Assembly (NCBI RefSeq): GCF_003470665.1
Contig: NZ_QRJZ01000027.1
Span: 1-28,505, forward strand
DNA length: 28,505 bases
DNA from: Collinsella sp. AM17-1
GTDB taxonomy: Bacteria > Actinomycetota > Coriobacteriia > Coriobacteriales > Coriobacteriaceae
Reading direction: 5' to 3'
Numbering within the stretch: the stretch's first letter is position 1; each line of letters begins with the position of its first letter. This document shows, piece by piece, positions 1 to 8,101 of this stretch. The position numbers and the translations under genes are program-made. The notes beneath the pieces are model-generated. The model was not told the DNA's origin and did no database searches. It was given only the letters and a program-made list of their open reading frames with translations.

Positions 1-53
1 AGGGCGGAGGCGGGGCATGCCCCGCCTCTTACACCACATCTCTGCACGCTACC
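1..53. repeat. Left copy of 53-bp terminal inverted repeat
   Basis: The first 53 bases are the exact reverse complement of 28453-28505; identity stops at base 54. Positions 7-28 form a perfect self-complementary palindrome (a GC-rich arm around GCATGC) that could fold as a hairpin. There is no transposase or target-site duplication nearby. It is most likely a dispersed intergenic element at which the assembly ended, but a true inverted repeat bounding the segment cannot be excluded. Confidence 0.95.
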
Positions 54-60
54 AACGCAA

Positions 61-209
61 AAACAAAACCGCAGGTAAAATGCCTGCGGTTTTTCATGAA
101 ACGCGGCTATGGTCAGGGGTATCGGGTCAAACGTAGTAGATGGGCCAGTTTTGAGGCGAGCACCACCAATTGATCCCCCGGGGACGGAGGAAAACGGGTC
201 ATTTTTGCC
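61..209 (+). repeat. Intergenic element, left copy of 150-bp direct repeat
   Basis: This stretch matches 7123-7272 over its whole length with scattered substitutions. Shared parts, in order, are the CCGCAGG terminator hairpin, a block containing AAACGTAGTAGATGGGCC, and a block TGATCCCCCGGGGACGGAGG ending in a T run. The two direct copies bracket the adhesin gene. The remaining non-coding bases up to 381 hold the TGTCTCA-rich region and the adhesin leader. Confidence 0.85.
65..94. terminator. Bidirectional Rho-independent terminator-like hairpin
   Basis: Arms AAAACCGCAGG (65-75) and CCTGCGGTTTT (83-93) form an 11-bp stem with a 7-nt loop. There is a T run on the plus strand and, by symmetry, on the minus strand. 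It is part of the intergenic element repeated at 7123-7272. Confidence 0.75.
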
Positions 210-249
210 TGATGGCTCGAGTCGCACCCGTTTTCCTGCGAAAACGCCG

Positions 250-281
250 TGTCTCAACTTTGGTGAGACATTTGTCTCACG
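250..281. promoter_or_regulatory. TGTCTCA-rich dyad upstream of the adhesin gene
   Basis: GTGAGACATTTGTCTCAC at 263-280 is a perfect inverted repeat with 8-bp arms and a 2-bp centre. Further TGTCTCA copies lie at 250-256 and 323-329, and GGTCTGAGACC at 353-363 is another small dyad just before the adhesin ribosome-binding site. The clustering suggests operator sites for a dimeric regulator. No convincing -35/-10 pair was identified. Confidence 0.5.
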
Positions 282-381
282 CCCAAAACACAATCTGGAA
301 CATGTGTCACCTGCCCTAATTGTGTCTCATTCCGTAACTTTAGGCTGATGCAAGGTCTGAGACCGCGAGAAGGGAGACGCG

Positions 382-3300
382 ATGAGTAAGTACACGAGGG
401 GTCTCTTGGCGGTGATACTTGCCGTAGTGCTTGTGTTGCCGGCTGCAGCATTTGCCATGCTGCCCGAGGCCAACGCCAGGTCCAGCACCGGAATGGACGG
501 ACCGACGGCGAGCAAAAAGATAGTCGACCCCGACACTACCGGCCGCTGGCAATACTGGGCGTCGGGCGGCGAGCAGGACCAGACGACACGTTATGTAGGC
601 CGAATCTGGACGGACAAGACGGTCGAGCCCGCAGAGGACGAAAAGTCCGACTTTGTGACAACGCTCTCCACGATGTCTTCGACTTCTGACACAACGTCGC
701 TGGTCACTAAACCGCTCGATATCGTGATGGTGCTTGATGCCTCCGGCTCGATGGATAAGAGCATGGGCGGCAATGATCAGACCAAACGCATCACCGCACT
801 TAAGAACGCTGCCAGTTCCTTTATCGACGCTATTGCCGAGCAGAATGCAAAGATCGAAGATGATTCCAAGCAGCATCAGGTTGCCATCGTAAAGTTTGCG
901 GGAACTAGGGCTGATTGGGTCGGCAACGACACGTATTGGGAGTCGGGGTATAGGTACAACTACTCGCAGACCATGAAGAAGCTGACGTCCTGCAAGGGCG
1001 ATGACGCGACGAGCCTTAAGAGTACGGTCAACTCCATCAGTCCTAATGGCGCCACGCACGCCGACTATGGCTTACAGCTGGCTGATGGGGTATTTTCGTT
1101 TGGTCGCGCCGACGCCAAGAAGATCGTTGTCTTCTTCACTGATGGTTCACCTACGAGCTCTAGTGAATTCCAAGCAAGTGTTGCCGATAGCGCCGTCAAA
1201 AGCGCCAAGAGTCTCAAGAATAAAGGTGCCGACATTTATACGATCGGCATCTTTGATGGTGCGAATCCCGCTGCCGATCCTACGAACTACTGGACGAGCA
1301 ACGAAAACAAGTTCATGCACGCCGTGTCGAGCAACTATCCAAACGCCACGTCCTACACAACCAATGAGCTTGGTAAGCGCACGGAGAATTCCGATTTCTA
1401 CAAGGCTGCGTCGAACGCCGATGAGCTCAAGAAGGTGTTTGATGATATCTCGAGCTCTATCACCTCGGGCAAGGGCTCTCCCACTCAGATCGAGGATGGT
1501 TACGACGAGAGCAAGTCCGGCTACATCACCTTTAGTGATGAGCTGGGCGACTTTATGCAGGTCGATACGTTTGTCAGCGCTCAGATTAATGGCGTCCCCT
1601 TTGATGAAGTGACCAAGACAACCAAGGGCAATACGGACACGTACGAGTTTTCGGGCGTGGCCAAGGACCCGGTCATCACCGTCGAGCGCTCTGCCAATGC
1701 GCAGCAGGGCGATATCGTGACGGTCAAGATTCCCGCATCACTGATTCCGCTGATCCGCTATCACGTGGACATGGAAAACGGGATCTTTGAGCGCACGTCG
1801 CTCAATGACATCAAGCCTATTCAGATTAAATACACCTCGAGCGTCAAGGACGCCGCGCGTAACAACCTGTTTACGCCCGATGACGGACTCAAGAAGTATA
1901 TCGAGAAACATAAGGGTGCCGACAACCAGACGGTCTACTTCCTGGCCAACAAGTGGTCGGGCGGCGAGCTGGGCGATGTTGTCGCCGAGTTTGAGCCCGC
2001 CGATACCAACAGCTACTATTACTTCCAAAAAATCACGCCTATCTACACGGACAAGGAATGCACCCAGCGCGCGACGGTAAAGCCGCAGGGCAACGACGTC
2101 TATTACTACAAGGACGAGTTTGTGGCGATGGGCGCAAACGGCAAGCCGAAGGACGACTATGCCGTTGTGGAGTTTGAGGGGCACGAGATCGCCAGCTACG
2201 ACGGCGCTCTGGTCAAAGATGACGGCTATTGGTCCTTTAATAAGGGAACCGCGCGCTTGGCCTATATCGACCAGCTGCATACCACCAAGGACGATATGGA
2301 GGCGAACGGCAACAAGACCGAGACCGCGCGCGACGTGCTTAACCCCAGGTGGAATGACCTCTCCTCCGTTGCGACTTCCACGCACGTGCATTCGCACCTG
2401 GGCAACAACGGCAAGATTATCTTTAGCCTTGCAACCAAGCCGACAACGGTTGATACCAAGACTGACTTTGGTCTGACCAAGGTGCTCGAGGGCCGCAAGT
2501 GGGCGGATACGGATGCGTTTGAGTTTGAGCTCTCCGCGACGTCCGACAACAATGCCCCGATGCCCGACCCCGCGACCGTAACTGTGACCAATGCCGATCT
2601 CGACAAGGGCAAGGCAGCCATTAACTTTGGCAAGATTACTTATGCCGAGCCGGGCGAGTACACCTATGAGGTCCGCGAGGTCAAGGGCGACGCCGGTGGC
2701 ATTACCTACAGCAAGAACGTTGCCACGTTCAAGGTGACTGTGACGGTTAACGCCAAGGGCGAGCTTAAGGCCGACGTTGAAAAGACCTCGGGCGAGACCG
2801 AGTTCAAGAACACCTATAGCGTGAAGCCTGTCGAGGACCAGATCACCGCGACCAAGGTCCTGACCGGGCGCGACCTCAAGGAGGGCGAGTTCTCCTTCGA
2901 GCTCGTCGAGGGTAACAAGGTCGTCGCCAAGGGCACTAACGCTGCCGGCGGCACGATTGCCATGGACAAGATCACTTACGACAAGCCTGGCAATCACACC
3001 TACACGCTGCGCGAGAAGCTCCCCAACGAGGCGGGGCTGAGCAACGGGATTACGTACGATAAGACGAACTACACCGTCAAGACGAGCGTCATCGACAACG
3101 GCGACGGCACGCTTAAGGTGACCCATACGCTCGAGGGTCCCGAGACGGCACGCTTTGAGAACAAGTACAACACTGCCCCGAATAAGTCCAGCGTCACCGA
3201 CCAGATCACCGCGACCAAGACCCTGACAGGCCGCGACCTCAAGGAAGGCGAGTTCTCCTTCGAGCTCGTCGAGGGTAACGATGTCGTCGCCAGGGGCACC

Positions 3301-6300
3301 AATGCGGCCGACGGCAAGATTACGATGGACAAGATCACCTACACTGCGGCTGGCGAGCACACCTACATGCTGCGCGAGACCAAGGTCGACGCCGACAACG
3401 GTATCACCTACAGCACCGCGGCCTACACCATCGTGACCACCGTCACCGATGATGGCAATGGCAAGCTCACGGTTAAGCATGAGCTGCAGGACGTCGAGAA
3501 GGCTATCTTCGAGAATGCTTACAGCGTTACTCCGAATAACTCCAGCGTCACCGACCAGATCACCGCGACCAAGGTTCTGGACGGACGCAACCTCAAGGCC
3601 GACGAGTTCTCCTTCGAGCTCGTCGAGGACGGCGAGGTCGTCGCCACCGGCGCTAACGACGCCGATGGCAAGATTACGATGGGCAAGATCACCTACACCG
3701 CCGCCGGCAAGCACACCTATATCCTGCGCGAAGCCAAGGGCGCCGAAGGCAACGGCATTACCTACGACAGCACGACCTACACCATCGTGACTACCGTTAC
3801 CGATGACGGCAATGGTAAGCTCACGGTCAAGCACGAGCTGCAGGGCGCCAACGAGGCGAAGTTCAACAACAGCTACAAGCCGAATCCTGACGAGTCCAGC
3901 GTCACCGACCAGATCACCGCGAAGAAGGTCCTGACCGGGCGCGACCTCAAGGAAGGCGAGTTCTCCTTCGAGCTCGTCGAGGACGGCGAGGTCGTCGCCA
4001 CCGGCACCAACGCTGCCGACGGCACGATCACGATGGGCGCCGTCAAGTACGACAAACCCGGCAAGCACACCTACACACTGCGCGAGGTCAACGGCGGAAC
4101 CACCAGCAAGGGCGTCACCTACAGCGATGCCAAGTTCACCATCGTGACGACCATCACCGATAACGGCGACGGCACGCTCAGTGCCCAGCATGTTCTGAAG
4201 AATGCCGAGGCCGCGATCTTCAAGAACACCTACAACGTGACCCCGCTCGAGACCGAGCTCGACTTTGGTCTGAGCAAGGCTATCGACGGTCGCGACTGGA
4301 CGGATGGGGACGAGTTTAGCTTTACCATCACCGCTCCCGAGGGCGCCCCGCTGCCCGATCCCGCAACCGTAACCGTGAACAAGAGGGACGCGAAGGACGG
4401 CATCGCCGCCATCAAGTTCGGCAAGATCCACTACGCTGCCGCCGGAACCTATAAGTACGAGATTCGCGAGAACGCGGGCAGCACGGTCGGCATGACGTAT
4501 GACGCGCATGTCGCAACCGCCGAAGTGACCGTGACCGAGGACAGCGATGGCACCCTGACCGCCAACGTCACTAAGAAGGAAAACGGACGCTTTACCAACA
4601 CGTACCGCACTGAGCTCGATTACGCCGCGGCCGGCGGTCTCAAGCTCAGCAAGACCCTCTACGGACGCCCCATGACCGAGGGCCAGTTCACCTTTACCGT
4701 GACGCCCGCCGATGCGGCTTCTGCCACCGCGCTCGGCCTGCACGAGGGCGCCAACGTGTACAAGTCCCCTGCGACGGCAGAGGCAACGGTCGGTCGGATT
4801 GACATTCTGGCGGGCCATGAGGTCAAGTTTACGCAGGCTGACGCGGGTAAGACCTTTACATACACCGTTGCCGAGAAGAATGACGGCCAGCCCGGTTACA
4901 CCTACGACGATGCCGAGCGCACCGTGACGATCGCTATCGCCGACGACACCGCCGGTACGCTCACCGCCACGACGACCGTCTCCGGCGGTCCCGAGGGCAC
5001 GCTGGTGACCGAGTACAAGACCGGCGCGGCTGCGGTCGAGAGCGCCGTGGTCCCGTTCGTCAACAGCTATAGCGCTACGACCGATGCACCTGGTGGCACC
5101 GTTGCTCAGGTCGTTGCCGCCAAGACCCTGACCGGTCGCCCGATGGCCGACGGCGAGTTCTGGTTCGGCATTGCCTATCAGGGTGAGCTTGTGGGTTATG
5201 AAAATCTCAAGCCCAATATCGGCGGGCACGTGAGCTTTGATGCGCTGCACTACGACACCAAGATGCTTGCCGATCTTGAGTCTGCTGGGCTTGCCCATCG
5301 TACCGACAAGGACGGTAAGCTCGCTTGGACCATTAACTACACGGCCTACGAAGCTATACACGGGCTGCCGAACGGCGTTTCTGCTACAACGTGGTACTTT
5401 GGCTTTAAGGTTATCGTCGTCGATAACGGTGACGGTACCCTGACGGCAACGGTCGACTACGGTGGCATCGAGCCCTTGTTCGAGAACGTCTACGGCGCCG
5501 ATGCCGTTGACGCCGCGCTCGCCGGCACCAAGAAGCTCCAGGCTGCCGAGGGCCTGACCCCGGCAGACATCACGGGTAAGTTCATCTTTACCGTGGCCGC
5601 CGATGAGGCGGGTGCCCCGATGCCCGAGCGCACGACCGCAACCAACGACGCGGCCGGCAACGTGGACTTTGGCAAGATCCACTTTACGCTCGATGACCTC
5701 AACCGCGCCCTGGGCGTGACGGACAACGCTTCTGGCGATGCATCGAACAACGCTGAAGCCAACGCCGACGAGGCCGAGGTTGACGCTGACGCCAGCGGTG
5801 ACGAGACCAAGGACGAGTCCGAGCCCGCAGCCCCCACCGCCCCGCGCTCGCACACCTTTACCTATACGGTGACCGAGTCCGGTAGCGCCCCTGGCGTGAC
5901 CAACGACGCTAACGTAACGCGCAAGGTCTCCTACACCGTGACCGATGACGGCGCTGGACATCTGAGCGTCAAGCGCGACGGCGGCGACGGTGCGGACTTT
6001 ACGTTCACCAACACGTACAGCGTGGCACCCACCGATTCTTCCGTGACCGATCAGGTCAAGACGGTCAAGCGTCTGACCGGACGCGACCTTGCAGCCGGCG
6101 AGTTCACGTTTGATCTGCTCGAGGACGGCGTGGTTGTCGCTAGCGGCACCAACGACGCCAACGGCACCGTTACGCTGAGCCCGATCCACTATGAGGCGCC
6201 CGGCGCGCACACGTACACGCTGCGCGAGGCTTGCCCCAACGCGCTCGGCCTGTACAAGGGCGTCACCTATGACGGCGCGACCTATACCGTCGTGACCACC

Positions 6301-6918
6301 GTCTCCGACAACGGCGACGGCACGCTGACCGCGACGCACAAGCTCGAGGGAACCACCGAGTCGGCTGGCTTTACTAACAAGTATCACGCCATGCCCACGC
6401 AGGTTTCCATCGGCGCCATCAAGGTGCTCGAGGGACGCGAGCTCAAGAAGGACGAGTTTAGCTTTAAGCTCGTTGGCGAGGACATCGAGTCCACCGTCAC
6501 CAACGATGCCGACGGCAAGATCAACTTCGACAAGTTCGAGTACGACGAGCCCGGTACGTACGTCTACACCATCAGCGAGGTCAAGGGCGACGAGGCCAGT
6601 ATGACCTATGACAAGTCCGTCTTTACCGCGACCGTCAACGTGGTCGACGACGGCGAGGGCAGCCTCAAGGCGAACGTCACCTTTACCAAGGGCGACAAGA
6701 GTGTCGAGGGTATCGTGTTCAACAACATGTACAAGAAGCCCGAGACGCCCGTGCCGACGCCCGACCCCGGTACGTCCAAGACCGTGACGAACATCGTCAA
6801 GACGGTTAAGGGCTTCCTGCCCACTACGGGTGACCAGCAGGCCGCCGCACTGCTCATGGCATTTGTCATCGCCATGGCCGGCGTCGGAGCCCTGGTCTGG
6901 GGTATCCGTAAGCGCTAG
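382..6918 (+). CDS. Giant LPXTG-anchored vWA adhesin with tandem pilin isopeptide (FctA/Spy0128-like) domains
   Basis: This is a cell-wall-anchored surface protein of 2178 aa. The start has a good ribosome-binding site (AAGGGAG, about 370-376). A signal peptide (residues 1-25) ends in AAAFA. A von Willebrand A domain (about 108-340) carries the MIDAS motif D119-A-S-G-S123 and a TDGSPTS loop at 253. From about 692 to 2125 there are roughly eleven pilin-type repeats, each opening with a K-x-L-x-GR block, carrying Y-x-x-RE, and closing with F-x-N-x-Y. These are the expected Lys, Glu and Asn of self-forming isopeptide bonds. Four repeats (from 819, 940, 1058 and 1176) are nearly identical even in DNA. 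An acidic Ala/Asp/Glu linker interrupts one repeat near 1780-1825. LPTTG (2146-2150), a hydrophobic helix and a KR tail form a sortase signal. No sortase or partner pilin is in the window. An adhesive role is inferred from family knowledge; the ligand is unknown. Confidence 0.93.
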   Translation: MSKYTRGLLAVILAVVLVLPAAAFAMLPEANARSSTGMDGPTASKKIVDPDTTGRWQYWASGGEQDQTTRYVGRIWTDKTVEPAEDEKSDFVTTLSTMSSTSDTTSLVTKPLDIVMVLDASGSMDKSMGGNDQTKRITALKNAASSFIDAIAEQNAKIEDDSKQHQVAIVKFAGTRADWVGNDTYWESGYRYNYSQTMKKLTSCKGDDATSLKSTVNSISPNGATHADYGLQLADGVFSFGRADAKKIVVFFTDGSPTSSSEFQASVADSAVKSAKSLKNKGADIYTIGIFDGANPAADPTNYWTSNENKFMHAVSSNYPNATSYTTNELGKRTENSDFYKAASNADELKKVFDDISSSITSGKGSPTQIEDGYDESKSGYITFSDELGDFMQVDTFVSAQINGVPFDEVTKTTKGNTDTYEFSGVAKDPVITVERSANAQQGDIVTVKIPASLIPLIRYHVDMENGIFERTSLNDIKPIQIKYTSSVKDAARNNLFTPDDGLKKYIEKHKGADNQTVYFLANKWSGGELGDVVAEFEPADTNSYYYFQKITPIYTDKECTQRATVKPQGNDVYYYKDEFVAMGANGKPKDDYAVVEFEGHEIASYDGALVKDDGYWSFNKGTARLAYIDQLHTTKDDMEANGNKTETARDVLNPRWNDLSSVATSTHVHSHLGNNGKIIFSLATKPTTVDTKTDFGLTKVLEGRKWADTDAFEFELSATSDNNAPMPDPATVTVTNADLDKGKAAINFGKITYAEPGEYTYEVREVKGDAGGITYSKNVATFKVTVTVNAKGELKADVEKTSGETEFKNTYSVKPVEDQITATKVLTGRDLKEGEFSFELVEGNKVVAKGTNAAGGTIAMDKITYDKPGNHTYTLREKLPNEAGLSNGITYDKTNYTVKTSVIDNGDGTLKVTHTLEGPETARFENKYNTAPNKSSVTDQITATKTLTGRDLKEGEFSFELVEGNDVVARGTNAADGKITMDKITYTAAGEHTYMLRETKVDADNGITYSTAAYTIVTTVTDDGNGKLTVKHELQDVEKAIFENAYSVTPNNSSVTDQITATKVLDGRNLKADEFSFELVEDGEVVATGANDADGKITMGKITYTAAGKHTYILREAKGAEGNGITYDSTTYTIVTTVTDDGNGKLTVKHELQGANEAKFNNSYKPNPDESSVTDQITAKKVLTGRDLKEGEFSFELVEDGEVVATGTNAADGTITMGAVKYDKPGKHTYTLREVNGGTTSKGVTYSDAKFTIVTTITDNGDGTLSAQHVLKNAEAAIFKNTYNVTPLETELDFGLSKAIDGRDWTDGDEFSFTITAPEGAPLPDPATVTVNKRDAKDGIAAIKFGKIHYAAAGTYKYEIRENAGSTVGMTYDAHVATAEVTVTEDSDGTLTANVTKKENGRFTNTYRTELDYAAAGGLKLSKTLYGRPMTEGQFTFTVTPADAASATALGLHEGANVYKSPATAEATVGRIDILAGHEVKFTQADAGKTFTYTVAEKNDGQPGYTYDDAERTVTIAIADDTAGTLTATTTVSGGPEGTLVTEYKTGAAAVESAVVPFVNSYSATTDAPGGTVAQVVAAKTLTGRPMADGEFWFGIAYQGELVGYENLKPNIGGHVSFDALHYDTKMLADLESAGLAHRTDKDGKLAWTINYTAYEAIHGLPNGVSATTWYFGFKVIVVDNGDGTLTATVDYGGIEPLFENVYGADAVDAALAGTKKLQAAEGLTPADITGKFIFTVAADEAGAPMPERTTATNDAAGNVDFGKIHFTLDDLNRALGVTDNASGDASNNAEANADEAEVDADASGDETKDESEPAAPTAPRSHTFTYTVTESGSAPGVTNDANVTRKVSYTVTDDGAGHLSVKRDGGDGADFTFTNTYSVAPTDSSVTDQVKTVKRLTGRDLAAGEFTFDLLEDGVVVASGTNDANGTVTLSPIHYEAPGAHTYTLREACPNALGLYKGVTYDGATYTVVTTVSDNGDGTLTATHKLEGTTESAGFTNKYHAMPTQVSIGAIKVLEGRELKKDEFSFKLVGEDIESTVTNDADGKINFDKFEYDEPGTYVYTISEVKGDEASMTYDKSVFTATVNVVDDGEGSLKANVTFTKGDKSVEGIVFNNMYKKPETPVPTPDPGTSKTVTNIVKTVKGFLPTTGDQQAAALLMAFVIAMAGVGALVWGIRKR

Positions 6919-6931
6919 GCACGCTGGCAGC

Positions 6932-6955
6932 GCCCGGGGCCAAAAGGCCCCGGGC
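6932..6955 (+). terminator. Strong GC hairpin just after adhesin stop
   Basis: Arms GCCCGGGGCC (6932-6941) and GGCCCCGGGC (6946-6955) enclose an AAAA loop. No T tract follows, so it may protect the 3' end or cause pausing rather than act as a classic terminator. Confidence 0.5.
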
Positions 6956-6997
6956 GGCCGGCGGGAAGCCAGAACATAGCCCCCACCCCCACCCCCA

Positions 6998-7038
6998 GCC
7001 GCCACGGAGACGTCTCCCTTCTCCGTGGCGGCACTTTT
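6998..7038 (+). terminator. Rho-independent terminator of the adhesin gene
   Basis: A perfect 13-bp stem, GCCGCCACGGAGA (6998-7010) with TCTCCGTGGCGGC (7020-7032), has a 9-nt loop and is followed by ACTTTTG. It lies 80 bp after the adhesin stop codon. Confidence 0.8.
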
Positions 7039-7054
7039 GTGCGCAGGGGAGGAA

Positions 7055-7111
7055 GGGCCGCCACGAAATCGGCCCATCTACTACGTTTATCCCCTTACCC
7101 CCAACCATGCC
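7055..7111 (-). repeat. Inverted partial copy of the intergenic element
   Basis: Read on the minus strand, this carries the same block (GCATGG, AAACGTAGTAGATGGGCCGA, TTTCGTGG) as 7169-7222 on the plus strand. Together with the CCGCAGG hairpin between them, they form a large dyad. The remaining bases between the adhesin and the response regulator (7039-7526) are filled by these repeat elements; no gene is seen there. Confidence 0.75.
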
Positions 7112-7122
7112 AAAAAACGCGA

Positions 7123-7272
7123 AAACAAAACCGCAGGTAGAACGCCTGCGGTTTTGTTCAAAACGAAGGCATGGTCAGGGGTATCGAGTCAAACGTAGTA
7201 GATGGGCCGATTTCGTGGTTGGCGCCGCCAAATGATCCCCCGGGGACGGAGGAAAACGGATCATTTTTGGCC
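7123..7272 (+). repeat. Intergenic element, right copy of 150-bp direct repeat
   Basis: This is the counterpart of 61-209. It includes a 14-bp-stem terminator-like hairpin (7124-7137 with 7145-7158) and a second hairpin in which AAATGATCC (7230-7238) pairs with GGATCATTT near 7258-7266, followed by Ts. A degenerate further copy, with CAACCATGCC and a broken CTGCAGG hairpin, lies at 7350-7425. Confidence 0.85.
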
Positions 7273-7313
7273 CCACGCGGCTGGTGGGTGCGTTCGCGCA
7301 GGACCGTTCAAAC

Positions 7314-7465
7314 AAAACTATGCCGGTTTACGGGGCTGAGTCACGAGTCTCCAACCATGCCGATATTCGTGAAAATAAAACTGCAGGTAGACGAGCCGTC
7401 ATTTTGCAGAAAACGCGGGTATGGATGGGGGTCCTGAGTTTAGCCCCGTAAACCGGCTTAGTTTT
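7314..7465. repeat. 25-bp inverted repeat bracketing a degenerate intergenic element
   Basis: The arm at 7314-7338 (AAAACTATGCCGGTTTACGG, continuing GGCTG) is the reverse complement of 7441-7465 at 23 of 25 positions. The arms enclose about 100 bp holding the degenerate hairpin copy. This resembles REP/MITE-type intergenic elements. No transposase is present. Confidence 0.7.
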
Positions 7466-7526
7466 GAAATGGCATTAAATCGATGGCAGCCATTTTGCTA
7501 TGCCAAAGCGGTCGGCCGTTGGGTAA

Positions 7527-8101
7527 TTACCCTCGCAGGTAGGCGATGGCGATTTGCGTACGGTTGCGCAGGCCCATTTTGGCCAGGATCGAGCTGATGT
7601 GGTTGCGCACCGTGCCTTCTCCCATATAAGCCGTGGCGGCAATCTCCTTGTTATCGAGGCCGCGGGCCGGCGAGTCGCACCGGCCTCAGCGTTCGCCCCA
7701 TCAAAATCGACATCTTCGATCGCCTTGCCCTCGAGCACGCGTTTGCCATCCATGACCTGCGCCAACGCTGGCGGAATGGCGGCGACATCGGTCTTGATCA
7801 GGTAACCGCGGGCGCCCAGCTTGAGCGCCGACACAATGTACTCGTCATCCGAGAATGTCGTCAGAAACACCACGCGTGCCGCGGGGTCGTGCTCAAGGAT
7901 CTCGCGCGCCGCCGAAAGGCCGTCGCGCCCCGGCATCTGAATGTCGAGCAGCGCGATATCGGGTGCGAGTTCGGCGTAGAGTGCCACCGCGTCGTTGCCG
8001 TCGGCTCCGGTGCCCACTACCTCGATCTGCGTTTGGGCGCCCAGGATAATCTTGAGCGAATCGACCACTAGGCGGTCGTCGTCGACAACGATGAGCCTCA
8101 T
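7527..8101 (-). pseudogene. NarL/LuxR-type response regulator, frameshifted with a deletion in the HTH
   Basis: The receiver domain is intact: acidic pair D8/D9, phosphoacceptor D53 (in ALLDIQMPG), switch Thr81 and K103. After about residue 142 the reading frame leaves the family pattern, and that open frame runs on to 7475 with no domain. A different minus-strand frame (about 7663-7527) encodes RGLDNKEIAATAYMGEG, followed by TVRNHISSILAKMGLRNRTQ and a stop at 7527-7529. This is the rest of a LuxR helix-turn-helix. Roughly 13 residues (the usual LTxREREVLRLIA helix) are missing at the junction, so about 40 bp appear deleted with loss of frame. The start overlaps the kinase stop by ATGA, so the two were co-translated. 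As written, the product could be phosphorylated but should not bind DNA. An assembly error at this GC-rich junction is the alternative. Confidence 0.82.

Noticed and set aside
2836..4260. CRISPR-like tandem repeats
   Set aside because: The periodicity is about 354-363 bp, in frame and protein-coding (pilin-type domains); there are no short repeats with unique spacers.
1738..7077. 1779-codon open frame on the minus strand opposite the adhesin
   Set aside because: It is a mirror of the strong codon bias and internal repeats of the adhesin; it has no recognisable domains, start signal or independent spacing.
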